DNA of 64,000 bases, from the NCBI GenBank assembly GCA_964017145.1, contig OZ024852.1:2419945-2483944 (forward strand). The letters are read 5' to 3'. The position numbers and the translations under genes are program-made. How positions within the stretch are numbered: position 1 is the first letter of the stretch; the number at the start of each line of letters is the position of its first letter. Below the pieces are notes generated by a model that saw nothing but the letters and a program-made list of their open reading frames with translations, did no database searches and had not been told where the DNA came from. Below, piece after piece: positions 23,935 through 36,068 of this stretch. Source of the DNA: Agrocybe praecox. Taxonomy: Eukaryota > Basidiomycota > Agaricomycetes > Agaricales > Agrocybaceae.

Positions 23935-25328
23935 TCATGCGAAGAAGTCTTCCCGCTCGGTGTCCATGTTAGTCGTGCTAGCATAGACCCAGTGTTTAGA
24001 GCCCCATTTCATTCTTGTCATGCGCTGCCTACTTATGAAAGATATCGCCATCACATTAGGGGCAACGGAACCCCAATTCGTTGCTTGTGTTTTTCTAACC
24101 ATGTAGGGAGCGAACGCTTGTTCTCGAAGAATCTCAGTGACCGGATTAGCGCCTGCCAACCAGTATCGTTCCCACAGGCCAAAGTGGAGCCTTTCCAACT
24201 TGGGGAAGAGAGGAAGGATTCTCTTTACATAGTTCGTATCCTGTTCGCGCAGAATCATTAGATATACTGCTATATAACGTGTACGAATGACCCACAAATT
24301 CGCATGCAACCTGAGAGGCAAAAGTAAGTTTGTAGATGTTAGGAAACACAGATGCCATATTCTCCATGAGTCTGAAAAGATCGATTGTATCAGTATTTGA
24401 GTCAGCAAGGTGAATGGTGAGTGCTGTGATAATGTTCGGATCTAGCTTCATCGAAGAGTAGCCAAATTTTGCGGCAAACTCTTCTTTCAATGTGCTGTGG
24501 ATCGATGTGATGACATCAGAGGAATATAGGATAGGATATATCGTAAGATCAGATAACACTAGTTTCAAGAGGCCATTTGATTTGATAGTGACGACTATTG
24601 GAAGCTTGTAAACAGCATTACGGCGCTGGAGCTCGCGAAGAGATGCCAGCAGGTTGCCGCGAGGTTCTTGTGCTTCAATCTCCACGGACAACATCCTCAA
24701 TGTCGGTCTTGCTTGGATAATTCGCCGGATGTCGATGCCGACAACGTTACAGTAAAGGGTGTGCAAATGATTGAAGTCGCCACGGCTGCTTTGTTTTATA
24801 CCTCGTCAGTGTGGTCTACGTTTTCAAGGCCTGAAAGGTTACAAACCAAATTAGATCACTCAGATCCCATATCCATTGATCTAGGCTTTCGTCATCCCAT
24901 AGGAAACAGTTGTCCACAAGTTTGAAGACCCGCAAAAACGGCATATTAGCCAAGGCACACAAAAGTTCCACTTTGAGTGTGCATGTATGTTCGTAATCGC
25001 GCTCTTCATCGTACCCATCTTCGGTACCCTCTAATATCTGGACTTCAATTGCAAGGCATCGAACAAGCCTGCATTTATCGGGGTAATTGGCCAAAGTATG
25101 TAGAGCGTTCTCTGTAACATCTTGGTATAAAAACCGTTCTGCTTCCAGGCGACAAGTACTGTTAACCCGTGCAAAACTCGCGAGAGTATCTTGGGGGCAA
25201 AACTCGATGATGCATAGAACGAGTTCAAAAGGTAACAACTAGAATCAAATCAAATGAAGGAGATCATTATTAATCAGCATATTAGTGTGTATGATATTTT
25301 GCAGAGAACACATACGTGCCAATGCATT
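23935..25328 (-). CDS. Repeated F-box-like gene, copy B
   Basis: Same four-exon structure as the other copies: first exon 25328-25317 (MHWH), then LLPFELVLCIIEFCPQDTLA. The F-box body has RVNSTCRLEAERFLYQDVTE, exon 2 ends DLSDLIW, exon 3 runs RGDFNHLHTLYCNVVGIDIR to TFASQ, and exon 4 runs DTNYVKRILPLFPKLERLHF to DTEREDFFA with stop at 23935. I find no internal stop if the 61-bp intron gtttgt..gcag is spliced in phase 2 (TG|C). Read without that intron the gene looks broken. Predicted SCF adaptor-like protein of unknown target. Part of the inverted repeat around the histones, and in tandem with copy C. Confidence 0.7.
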
Positions 25329-25571
25329 TTCACCAAGTGTGATAATCAGCCTCTCACGGTACTTATGTAGTGGTCGCTGTAACAAAAACAACCTGACGCC
25401 GACCCGCTTCAGAGGCGGAGATATTTTGTTGAAACACCGCGCAGTATTTGGACGAAATGTTCAATCTCCGCAAGCGGAATAATTTGGCTTGATCCTTGGA
25501 AAGATAACCCTCAGAGCTCATATATCTCTGGACTTCTAGTCCATTAAATTTCTACAACCCCACCGAATATC

Positions 25572-25866
25572 ATGGCAGGAAGGAATAATACTAATCCTCA
25601 TCGACTTAACATGCGACTAACTCAATCTCCTCGATGGCCCCCCTTGTCCCGTTTGCGACAGACTCTTGAAGCTTCCACCGCGATGTTAGCATGGATCATA
25701 GCTTTCATACCGATTGCCAGCTCGATAGCGTGGTCTAGATTTCCCCTGTCCTCTGATGTTCGCTTTGCAATAGCCAGTCTAGCTCCCGCACGATGGGGCT
25801 AGGAACGCGAAAAAAAGTAAGATGTACCCTATCATGCGCTTGTCTCAACGTGATAGAATAAATTTA
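25572..25866. pseudogene. Junction: 5' stub of the unknown gene fused to a helicase fragment
   Basis: 25,572 (+) reads MAGRNNTNPHRLNMRLTQ and then breaks into a minus-strand helicase piece (about 25,620-25,866; reverse complement contains GAACATCAGAGGACAGGGGA and a degenerate AIELAIGMKAMIHANIAVEA). The helicase piece runs almost to the 3' end of F-box copy C, so the order on the minus strand is F-box C, helicase fragment, stub, F-box B. Confidence 0.6.
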
Positions 25867-25957
25867 ATACTGTTGATCCAAGGCCGGAACGGCGTTGAAA
25901 AACAAATGATTTACAGTAATGCATGCTACAAAAAAAACAAGAATGGGTTATCATGCA

Positions 25958-27359
25958 TCATGCGAAGAAGTCTTCCTGCTCGGTGTCCATGTCAGCCGTT
26001 TTAGCATAGACCCAGCGTTCAGAGCCTCCTTTCAAGTTTCTTGCCAGGCGCTGCCTACTTATGAAAGATATTGTCGTCAGATTAGGGGCAGCGTACCCCC
26101 AATTCTCTGCCTGTGTTTTTCTAACATTAAATGGAGCGAACGCTTGTTCTCGAAGAATCTCGGTGTCGGGATTATCGCCTGAGTACCAGTACCGTATCCA
26201 AAGGTCAAAGTGGAGTCTTTCCAACTTGGGGAAGAGAGGAAGGATTCTCTTTAAATAGTCCGTATCCTGCTCGCGCATAATCATTAGATATATTGCTATA
26301 TAACGTGTACGAATTACCCACAAATTCGCATACAACTTGAGAGGCAAAAGTAAGTTTGTAGATGTTAGGAAACACAGATGCCATATTCTCCATGAGTCTG
26401 AAAAGATCGATTGTATCGGTGTTTGAGTCAGCAAGTTGAACGATGAGTGTTGTGATAATGTTCCGATCTAGCTTCATTACAGAGTAGCCAGATCCTGCGG
26501 CAAACTCTTCTTTCAATGTGCTGTGGATCGATGCGATGACATCAGAGGAATATAGGATAGGATATATCGTAAGATCAGATAACACTAGTTGCTGGAGGCC
26601 ATTCTCCGAGTTTGATTTGATAGTGATGACCATTGGGAGCTTGGGCACAGCATTACTGCACTGGAGCTCGCGAAGAGATGCCACTAGGTTGCGGCGAGGT
26701 TCTTGTGCTTCAATGTCCACAGATAATATCCTCAATGTCGGTCTTGCTTGGATAATTCGCGGAATGTCGAGGCCGACAAGGTTCCAGTAAAGGGTGTGCA
26801 AATGATTGAAGTCGCCACGGCTGCTTTGTTTTATACCTCGTCAGTGTGGTCCATGCTTTCAAGACCTGAAAGGTCACAAACCAAATTAGATCAGTCAGAT
26901 CCTTTGCCTGTTGATCTAGGGTTTCGTCAATCCGTGGGGGACAGTTGTCCACAAGTTTGAAGACCCGCAAAGACGGCATATTAGCCAAGGCCTCCAATAT
27001 GCGTTCATACACGTAACGGCGCCCCTCTACTTCGTACATATCTTCTTCGTACACATCTTCCTCTACCTGGACTTCAATCGTAAGCCACCGAACAAGCCTG
27101 CATTTATCGGGGCGATAGGCCAAAGTATGTAGAGCGTTCTCTGTAACATTTTGGTATAAAACCTGTTCTGCTTCCAGGCGACAAGTACTGTTAACCCGTG
27201 CAAAACTCGCGAGAGTACCTCGGGGGCAAAACTCGATGATGTATAGGACGAGTTCAAAAGGTAATAACTAAAATAAAATAAAATGAAGGAGATCATCATT
27301 AATCAACATATTAGTGTGTATGATTCTATCTTGCAGAGAACACATACGTGCCAATGCAT
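25958..27359 (-). CDS. Repeated F-box-like gene, copy C
   Basis: Tandem to copy B and same strand. First exon 27359-27348 (MHWH). Then an F-box with the same RVNSTCRLEAEQVLYQNVTE-like body, a more acidic middle (VYEEDMYEVEGRRYVYERIL), DLTDLIW, exon 3 (RGDFNHLHTLYWNLVGLDIP to TFASQ, with three extra residues SEN before GLQQLVLS) and exon 4 (DTDYLKRILPLFPKLERLHF to DTEQEDFFA, stop at 25958). No internal stop after splicing. Head-to-head with the broken copy of the unknown gene at 27.6 kb. Function of the family unknown beyond the F-box; the leucine pattern suggests a protein-binding C-terminal half. Confidence 0.7.
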
Positions 27360-27612
27360 TTTCAACCAAATGTGATGACCAGCCTTTTTGAGGGTATGTG
27401 GTGGTCACTGTAACCTGTTATAATAAAAACCATCTGAGGGCGACCCGCATCAGAGGCGGAGATATTTTGTTGAAACACCGCGTGGTATTGGACCAAACGT
27501 TCAATATTCAATCTCCGCAAGCGGAATAATTCGGCTTGGAAGGATAACCCTCAGAGGCTCTTATATCTCTGAACTTCTAGTCCATTAAACTTCTACAACC
27601 CCACCGAATATC

Positions 27613-28210
27613 ATGGAAGGAAGGAATAATACTAATCCTCATCGACTTAACATGTGATTAAATCAAGAAATGCGAGCTTTTGGCAAAGCAAAACTGCAAG
27701 AACTTTGCACATTCTGGCAGGATTCAGCTGACGAAAAGGGACAACTAGAATGTCACCAAATGGCTGTTGCTGCTACCTTCACAAGCGAACCACGGACAGT
27801 ATCCTTGACCACATGTCACCCCTCCGGTTTCTCAGCAAGAACAGTATCGAGAATCTTGTAACCCCAGACGGTCAAGTGAAAGACCATGCTCGAGACGGTT
27901 TCCTTGGAAGGTCTGGCATAAAAAAGATATCTATGCCGGAAGAGGAAGAGGGATAAAAGGATACGATCGAAGATATCCCAGGATCATAATCACATATATG
28001 CCGATCGCACAAACACCCTACACATCGCTGTTGAAGGCCTTGAATTCTTCATAGTACATATGGGTGAAGGTCATTACTACGCCTGCTATAAACCTAGGCG
28101 CCTTGGTTTCTCAGGTCGTCGATCAACAAACTATCAGTTGGCCCAACGTATAACGGAGTACGACCACGGAGTACGCTTATTTCTTCTGGCCTCGATTATG
28201 GATAGGGGGA
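27613..28210 (+). pseudogene. Unknown gene, broken copy (a)
   Basis: Copy of the gene at 56,658-57,425, here divergent from F-box copy C. It starts MEGRNNTNPHRLNM and then meets a stop (TGA) where the good copy has Arg. EMRAFGKAKLQELCTFWQ, a frame shift, and VTPDGQVKDHA follow, then a deletion of about 210 bp (joins at about 27,892) before the region encoding HVGEGHYYACYKPRRLGF and QLAQRITEYDHGVRLFLLAS. Clearly non-functional. Confidence 0.65.
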
Positions 28211-28428
28211 ATATTGTCATTATCTGCGCCCATGCCAGTGTATTCTTCTCCAAAACTTTATATCACATTTGCTGAGACGATACACCCTAGTCCCTCCGAA
28301 TGCGTGTCTAGTGATAGCTGCTGCTGTGATTACACGTTACATTCTCGACGAGACAACCAAATTAACGGTTTAACAGGTTCGTTATCGATGGTTTATTTGG
28401 GTTTTATTTGCCTCTGATATCTTGGGCT

Positions 28429-30565
28429 TCAGACAGAGTGGAGTTGGTCTCCGTTGATGATTTGTCTGAAAATCTCGAGGGCAGTCGCTGGTTGGAAGGC
28501 AGGCTGCAGGAAACATAACTTCAATTCACTAGTTGGGCATGAAAACGAATGAGTCAACGTACCAATTTGTGGCCTGCCTGGAAAACACGTCTAAAGGACC
28601 ATAAAGTTGTTTTGTTAGCATTAATGACAGAACAAAATATTGCAAGTGATATTAAATAAACATACGCGAATGAGAAATTCTTCACATTCTGAATAGCTGC
28701 GACGGAGGTTCCGTTGATGGTCATGTTCGTGAAAGGTGTCTGGGCAAGTTGGGCTGCACCGGTCCAATTCATGGCAAGAGCTGAAGCGTGGCCACCTAGC
28801 CAGTTGCATCTATTATGTCCAAAATATTAGAACATTGGGAAGAGAAAAAAAGAGCCACTTGGGGCAAGACTTACTTTATATCTGCATCTCCGACCTGTGC
28901 ATAGGTTTAGCGTCATACTAGATACTGGAGCCAGCTGTTAACGCACCCAAAGGAGAGTCCTAAGCCCCGAATCAACCAACTCAGCCAGCTGAGGAAGTAG
29001 GGTCCTCGCTTTCTGCCGTGAAACGCGTTAGACGTCCGTCTCATTTCCTAAAAGTAGTAAAAGAAGAAACACTTACATCACCCGTGTTGTTGAAACCCGG
29101 TATATGCGTGCATCCCTTATACGCAGTGCTCTCAGCGCCGATCTTTGTCTGGATCGAAGCGTTCCTTAAAAATTTGAGATAAAATGTAGGAGGGAAAGAC
29201 CCAGGAGATGTTTGCCGAAGGTCGTCAGAGTCTCTATTTCCCACAGCCGGGACAAAGAGATTTTTCACCTACGGTAAACGATTGATCAATTAATAAACAA
29301 AGGGTGGGACGTCATGATGGACATACACAGAAATTGTGTGCTTTGCCACATATCGTGTCAGAATTGGAACCTGTTCCTGCAGCGTAGCATGCTTCTTCCT
29401 GTTCTTTGCAGCCTCCAGGAGCGAAAAACGAGGTGTTCATTTTCTGCAAAACGCTGTTAGATTGCAGTTGGCCATAACCAGGCGCATTGGTCGCGAATTG
29501 GAGACGGGCAAGGTTTTGGATGAGGGGATCTAACCACCCGCTGTAAAGAATATCCAATCAATACGACAGTCGAGAGATAAAATGAATGATTAAACAAAGA
29601 CATAAATACGAACTTATTGATCATGAGGGCGCTAACAGTTACCAACTCTCCTTGTAATTTACCCGCATTGATTAGGGCGTTCTGCTGGTCGAAGAACGTT
29701 ACCATGGCAGGACCGTAATGACCGCCGTAGCTCTCTGTAGCCAGGATAAACCTACTCAGGAGTGAACAAAAATATGATATTAACTATTTTCATTCCAGCC
29801 AACGAAAGAAGGTAGATCCAAAGCTTACTCTCTGGATTGGTATTTCGCAAACTCCTGGCTTTCAAACAATATTTGGAAAGCTTGCCAAACGAAGGGAGAA
29901 GCGGTGATAGTACTATTGACAGGATCGGTCCCGAATGAGAACCCAGTTCCAATGGGTTGGTCGATATATATCACTATCAACTTATTAATTTTCCAGCGCA
30001 TATATATCCAGTGGTAGAAGGAGATTTACTTACTGTTGCTGAGATTGTTCCAGCTTGAAGATAATCAAGGTAAATATACCCGTACAATTGATGTTAGTGG
30101 ATAATGACATGCGAACCTGAAGGGATTGAGTACGGTGGTTGCACCGTCAGAGTTAACATGACAAGGGCCATTTTCCTGGAACAGGCCAATCATCGAGGAA
30201 CAGCCGGGACCACCGTTAAGCCAAAGGGTGAACGGCGCAGTTTCAGGGGAATTGCGGGCTTCAAAAAACCAGAACCACTGAAAAAGTAGGACTCTCTTAA
30301 ATCTTTTCTATTGGATCAAAGAAAGAAAAGAGCAAACCATAGACATATTAGTTCCTACATCAATATATCCCGACATTTGGTGCACGCCAGGGGTGGTTTC
30401 GCAGACGCCAGAGTCCGAAACGAAACGAAGGTTAACATCTGGGTTGGTCTTTGAAGTGAACCGCTTGAGAATAGGTGCGGGCTCTGAGATTAGGTCGATA
30501 ACTGGCGTAGCAAGCACGAAGGACAAGCCGAGAGAGAGAGAGGAGAGAAGGAGAAGGATGCCCAT
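28429..30565 (-). CDS. Secreted serine carboxypeptidase (S10), copy a
   Basis: Peptidase family S10 enzyme, acid carboxypeptidase. Signal peptide [19 protein letters not shown], a dibasic site near ILKRF, substrate-binding [20 protein letters not shown] and [20 protein letters not shown], then [22 protein letters not shown] joined across introns. The catalytic Ser is in [13 protein letters not shown], Asp in the exon [17 protein letters not shown], and His in AGHKLxPAFQP-type final exons (here after the intron at about 28,571). It ends near [11 protein letters not shown]. About ten introns; branch points such as CACTAAC are clear. Roughly 500 residues. Inverted duplicate of the gene at 49,658-51,789, with about 120 bp of promoter (TATATATA box near 30,645) also duplicated. 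The final-exon joints around 28,540-28,600 are less certain in this copy. Confidence 0.8.
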
Positions 30566-30929
30566 TGTTCAAAACCAGATTATCGGTACTAGCCGTCCTG
30601 AGCAGTGAAAGAAATGGAAGAAAACCAGATCAACAGCGAACATATATATACCACATTTTCCAGATGCGAAAGGAAGAGAGTGCAAAGCATCAGTAGTTTC
30701 ACACTACTTTTTTGGGGTTGTGCAACCCAAAAAAAACCGCTACAGGCGTCAAAGTAACAAGCTAGAAACCCAGATGCCGGAAATCAAAAGGTTGATTCCT
30801 TGGTGGAGCGGTATGAAATAAATTGCACAAATTTAAGGCTGAAATCATGATAAAATGACGTCACTTTTCACCTTTTTTTAGCTAGTACAAGGTGCACGTG
30901 CATCATCGATACGAGAGAGGCTTGCTGTC
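30566..30929. other. Carboxypeptidase (a) promoter and spacer
   Basis: Duplicated promoter to about 30,690 (TATA-like GGTATATATATG on the minus strand), then unique AT-rich DNA containing an imperfect inverted run ACTTTTTTGGGGTTGTGCAA / TTGTGCAACCCAAAAAAAAC near 30,703-30,738. No gene. Confidence 0.5.
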
Positions 30930-31505
30930 TGACTTGAGCCGTTTGTATTAATAATTGATCGGTAAATTTATCTATAATAAATCTTAGAATTTTACAACTT
31001 CGAATTGACAAACAAAGTCATTGTTAAGGAGGCGAAGACAACAGATAGTGTAATTAAATTTATTCTGCCACATTGAGACGAGCGCATGATAGGTTACATC
31101 TTACGTTTTTTCGCATTTCTAGCCCCTTCGTATGGAAGCTAGACTGGCGATCGCAAAGCGAACATCAGAGGACACGGGAAATCTAGACAACGCTATCGAG
31201 CTAGCAATCGGGATTCGGTCTGAAAGCCATGATCCAAGCTAATATCGCGGTGCAAACGGAACAAGGGGGGCCATCGAGGAGATAATACTGGACCCACTAG
31301 AAGACGACGAACACGAGATCGACGAAGAAGGTGCCATTCATCTGAACTATCAGCCTGCCATGGTACTGTTCCGAGCAAATAACGCTACATCTCTGCGATT
31401 CCCAGGCATTGCCGCACACCAACCCAGCCTCGTATCACTTGTGCCGACGCGAGCGACGTTCACCTTGACAGGAAGAAATAACTCGAAACGGATAATAGCT
31501 AGTGG
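30930..31505 (+). pseudogene. Decayed PIF1-like helicase tail, copy 3
   Basis: Starts with the same leader as copy 1 (TTTGTATTAATAATTGATYG, ACAACTTCGAATTGAC). It reads, with frameshifts, RTSEDTGNLDNAIELAIG, EDDEHEIDEEGAIHLNYQPA, MVLFRANNATSLRFPGI and LVPTRATFTLTGRNNSKR, then is cut at about 31,500. It lacks the AFTDYK block and the C-terminus. Not functional. Confidence 0.6.
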
Positions 31506-32324
31506 GCACAACACTTCAGAATACTTGGAAAACACATAATATTGGTAGTGTATGTTAATGTAAATACATATCCAATATGTTTGAGAAAAATCTTGAAAGC
31601 GGAAAGGCCAGATTTCACTTTTTCTTTACCAAGTCTGCATCGTGCTTCGTCCGTGCCTGTGGCCCGTGAAAACACCATATATGTCAAGTAGACATCTGTG
31701 AGCAAAGTGCACGCCGCGACATCCAATAATGCAGATACAGTACCGGACTGTGGTTGTGATTCTGTAGATAGTAAGGAAGAAAAAATCACCAACCAAAGAA
31801 TACTGTCGGAGAGCGGCAAAGGGAGGATTTGCTATGGACCACAACGTTGAACAGTCACTGGAATGACTAAAGAGAGGGCACATGGGCGAGTTATCTTGCA
31901 GTGGCATGATTCTAGAGTTTGAAAGTTGAGATTCTGAAAGAGAATGCAAGTTGGTTGAACGATATGAGAAGACGTCAAAACTTCACCCTTATTTTCGACT
32001 TTCTTTTCCTCTCACCGAGTCTTGACCCAACTCTAGTCACGAGTCACTCGCAGGCAATAAAAGCAGACTTCAGGAGTCAGTGAAGCTCATGCCATTCGCC
32101 ATAGAGCACAGTCGACTCTCGAGCAGACTACCACAGATAGGACATTCAGGGAACAGGGCTTTCTGCTGAGATGCTCCTTTTTAGTGGCGGAGCGAGGACA
32201 CAGATTAAAGCATATGAAAGCCTCATATTTAGTCAGGGTTTGATTTATAAAATGTGTGTAGGGAAAGAGCTAGGGGGAGGATGCGACAGTAAGAGGCTCA
32301 GGAGCAACCAAGGACCACTTCAGA
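31506..32324. other. Intergenic, no supported gene
   Basis: Minus-strand open frames at 31,499-31,949 overlap each other in different frames with no recognisable motif. Nothing else seen. Confidence 0.4.
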
Positions 32325-32760
32325 GGCGGAGATATTTCGTTTGAAACACCGCGCAGTATTATCTTTCCAAGCCGAATTATTTAGTTTGCGGAGATTGAAC
32401 GTTTCGTCCAACCGACTCGTCAGAGCTCATATATCTCTGTGAACTTCTAGTCCATAAAACTTCTACAACCCCACCGAATATCATGTCAGGAAGGAATAAT
32501 GCTAATAATGCTAATCCTCATCGACTCAACATGCCATGTGTTTTGATGAGATATGTGCCTTTATCTGAATTATCCAAAAATTCATCATTTACACGTTGGT
32601 CTCTAAGATATTTCTGGTCCATTGTTGGAGTTGTGTTGCGCTTGAGCCTATGCTATGGGTTTTGTTTCCCCGCTGGCACAGACGCATATCGCAGCGTCGC
32701 TCGTCGTCAGCTCTGCACCTCCCTTCGTTGCGTTGTGAACCAATAAATGCTGGCAGAGAA
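32325..32760 (+). pseudogene. Chimeric repeat: unknown-gene 5' end joined to H4 3'-flank sequence
   Basis: 32,325-32,480 matches the sequence between F-box start and unknown-gene start in the full unit (CAGAGGCGGAGATATTT.., GCGGAGATTGAACGTTTCGT, CTTCTACAACCCCACCGAAT). 32,483 reads MSGRNNANNANPHRLNM then PCVLMRYVPLSELSKN. From about 32,560 the DNA is homologous to the H4 3' flank at 21,815-21,970, with an extra insert (TTGGTCTCTAAGATATTTCT). The F-box gene itself is absent. Confidence 0.6.
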
Positions 32761-32939
32761 GGGCAAAATTGACATGGCGAAAAAAGAGTGCGGCTCTTGG
32801 AGGCCAAGTATTAAAGGAAATGAACGCCTCCCACCGAGTTTGAAAGTCATGCTAAAAGCGAGCGCCACCCATAGTGCTAGGACTGACGGACCTATAATCC
32901 TTCCAGAAACACAAAACGCAAGGTCGATATCGAACCATC

Positions 32940-33850
32940 AAGGTGTCAAGAAGATGTCCCCAGGTCTGGAAAACAAGCGATGGGCACGATGTCAAAGAAT
33001 AAACCATGGAATAAAAACAGTGGGCCAAATGACCGATACATCGAGGCGGCATGCCTCAGCGCGAACCATAAGAAAAGACGAAACTGCGCATGACTTACAT
33101 GTAAGAACATGCGAGCTAGGGCCTGCGAGAATCCCGCAGTATGCAAACAAGAAGGAAAGAAGATCCTGAACAACTTACCCCCACGAATCAGCTTCAATAC
33201 CACCGCGAAGCTGAGGTACAAAGAGAACATCGGCAAGAAACGGCCAACGAGCCACAAATATTTGATTCCACCTCCCAGGAAGGCGCGATCACCTATGGAA
33301 GAGATTAAATTATTCACGGACACACAAGCACCAGTGAACGTGTAGAAAAGAACGAACAAGCCGAAGAACCGGTAACCTATAATCTGGTGACAGTCAGCAT
33401 TAAGTAAAGACGAGGGGTATGACTCCTCACGCTCACGGGCAGCAGCGGCGACATGGTTTGCGGAGGATGACGAACACCATAACACAAATTAAAACCACAG
33501 CAGGAAACCGCGAAGCAAAAGCCATACTGAAAGTACTAAACGGAACAAATAAGAATAGCCATTTAAATTTCAAGGTGGGACACATGAAAAACGTGACAAA
33601 CTTCACGTCGAGACTCGAAGAGATGGAGGACCGAGAATGGTATGGAGTTGAATATGAGCAAGTGTGCCGGGACATAGTCGCTGTGCTGGAACCTAGCTTG
33701 CCAATTATTCCTGTAATACGACTGCCCTATTAGATTGGATCCACTCTTTCCGTATAGACTAAATAGAAGTGCACTGATTCCATTAAAAAAGGATAAATTA
33801 TCTGGTTTGTTGGGAGCATCCAGTAGAGAATAGAGTTTATGTACAGCAAA
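32940..33850 (-). other. Possible membrane-protein gene or remnant, not recognised
   Basis: Minus-strand frames hold several hydrophobic stretches in plausible order: ILLYINSILYWML, KWLFLFVPFSTFSM, VVLICVMVFVIL, then IIGYRFFGLFVLFYTFTGAC, GGGIKYLWLVGRFLPMFSLY and LSFAVVLKLIRGG. Possible splice sites separate them, but I could not build one continuous model and do not recognise a family. It may be a multispanning protein gene with short exons or a decayed one. Confidence 0.35.
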
Positions 33851-33921
33851 ATAACAAAGATTATTGACATCCATCCATCTATCTGGTTTCTGGTACACAG
33901 TAAGCGCTCGTCATTTCTCCC

Positions 33922-36068
33922 TCATCCCTCATCTTCTTGTTCATCTCCCTCATCTTCATCTTCCGAATCGACCAAAGGGATGAATCGTCTTCCTTCTCTC
34001 TGCAAAGAAGAAAAAAGGAGGAGGGGAGGGAGTTTCATTAGTACACAAGGAATCAATCAAAGCACAAGAACAAGGGCCAGAGGGAAAAATACACATACAC
34101 TTGGTGATCGCCGATCTTTCGGTTTCGTAAAAGACATCGTCGGCCCAATCCTCGATTGGAACATGACACTTCCACTTCCACCATTCACTCTTTGCGGTCT
34201 GGGTCCGGTAGGTTGGAGTTGGAGGACGACGTGTTCGAATTGTTTCCGCCCATTTGGATGATGATAATTCCGTTGTCCAACAGACAGAGGAGGCGCGTGG
34301 TTCGAAGACTCAGCTTGGGCAGAAGACGGCGTCGAAGTAGTGATAGTATCAGCACAAACAGGAGTCCCAGCCCGAGCAAGAACAGGAGAAAAAGTTTGTC
34401 GTGGGGAAGGTTGAACGACATCGGTGCAAGCAGTATGGGGTAAAGAAGCAGAAGCAGAAGCAGCAGGGAGTCCGGTAGGCAAGGAATCGTTATCGTCATT
34501 GGCAGTCCCAGAAGTATGCGTGGCAGTCGTCGTTGTTGATAGCCGCCTCCTCGTGAAAGAGCTTTGTACGCGCAGGATGCGGGGAGGCCGAGCAGCCGTA
34601 GGCGTCATTCCATGGATCAGATGCACGTTGTGTAAGCTTGGAGATGAAGCAGCAGCAGCAGTGGGAGTTTGTCCACCAGCCAGAATCAGAGACCTTTCCA
34701 CAGAGACCTCGCGCGAGGCTGATCGTTGTTGTCGGAGACGCTCGGAGACGTTGCGAACGGACAGTTGGTCAGACGATAGGTGTGAGAGAAGGTCGGTCAG
34801 CGGTTTGCGAGGCGTCGTTGTGTTCATGTTCGTGTTCGACGTTGTCATTTGTGGGACGAGGAACGTTCCGCGGTGCGTCGAAGGAGTTGATTGTACGTTT
34901 TCTTTAGTAATGGCTGGAGAGCTATCGGAAAGCAAGGGTGTGGTAGGGTTCTTTGTCCGAGACGAGGAATTGGCCTTTTGCAGGTGAGATGGCGAGAATG
35001 AGACTAGCCGTTCGATGAAGGGAGCAGAAGGCTGTCGAGCTGTAGATGATGCAGCTAGATCCCTGGGAGTATGTTGCACATGAGACCTTTTGTTAGACGA
35101 CGTCTCCGTGGATGTTGATCCTGAAGGCGAGGCTGTTGACGAAGTCGAAAAAGCCGTAGTTCCAGTCTTGTCAGTCCGTTTCCTCTTCCCAAGGGAATTT
35201 TCCATCACAGGTTCTGATTTCTTCTCGACAATGGCGTCAGAAACAGTTGACGAGGAATCAGAAGTTAGACCAGACACGTTGCGCCAGGACATGCACTTCA
35301 TGAAGCCTTCCTGTAAGCTAGACTTCAGAGCCTCTATATGCAATGGGACAGCTTGTAAAAGAGGCAAGAGGGGCAAGACAGAGGTCATTATTGAGCCTTG
35401 CTTATCGAGCAGGATCTGGACTGCTTGAATCTGCGTCTGCAGGTTTTGTGTATGCGATTGGTTGAACTGGATGATAATATGTGAGCAATCTTTTGCAGAA
35501 GAGGAAGAATCTCATGAGAGTACCGCTTGGATGGCATCAAGTCGTTGATCTAGCTCGCTGATACGGTGACTGATATCCTTGAGGAAACCATCTATCGAAT
35601 CACTCTGAGCGGGTTTACCGACTGTCTTCTGGATTTCTTTCTGACTCCTGTTGACTTCGAGAATCAATTGGATATATGCGCACATGTGAAATAAAGGAGA
35701 CAATAGCAACATGCTGACATACCCAAGTCAACAATATCACCCATAAGACACTCTCGATCCCGTTGAAATAGTGTGTGGACGGTCTTGATTTCATGTCGCG
35801 TCGACTTGGCTTCCTCAAGCAGCTCTGTAGCATATTTCCCGAATTTCTCAAAGTTGGCTTGCGTGTCGTGGAGCAAAACCTTCATCGACGTGGCGTTCTT
35901 GTCCAGTGGTCCAGAAGGAGGTGCAATGAGAGGCATATTTCGTAAAGACGGAGCGGTTGATCCCTTTGTTTTCATGAGATGTTCCCATAGAGGTGTTGAG
36001 GAGCTCGGAGGGCGAGGAGGTAGCCCATAGTTAGCTGAAGGAGCGTGGCGACTATTTTCGGTCGACAT
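33922..36068 (-). CDS. Unknown coiled-coil, Ser/Thr-rich protein with acidic tail
   Basis: Four exons with consistent phases: 36068-35723, 35654-35524, 35466-34099 and 33999-33922, giving 640 residues. Starts MSTENSRHAPSANYGLPPRP. Residues about 60-200 form amphipathic helices likely to coil (KVLLHDTQANFEKFGKYATE, VNRSQKEIQKTV, ISHRISELDQRLDAIQA, LQTQIQAVQILLDKQG). Then come a basic GKRKRTDK nuclear-localisation-like cluster and a long low-complexity Ser/Thr/Pro region with several SP/TP phosphosite candidates. The C-terminal block looks conserved (MSFTKPKDRRSPS, then REGRRFIPLVDSEDEDEGDE). I do not recognise the family. Layout suggests a nuclear, cell-cycle-phosphorylated protein, for example a recombination or kinetochore accessory protein, but that is only inference. 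Confidence 0.7.

Noticed and set aside
24816..25238. F-box copy B read as broken after WFVTFQALKT*
   Set aside because: Splicing the short intron gtttgt..gcag restores the frame in all copies, so this stop is intronic.
34424..34987. 187-codon plus-strand frame, antisense to the coiled-coil gene
   Set aside because: Shadow of the Ser/Thr-rich coding exon on the minus strand, whose splice phases all fit.
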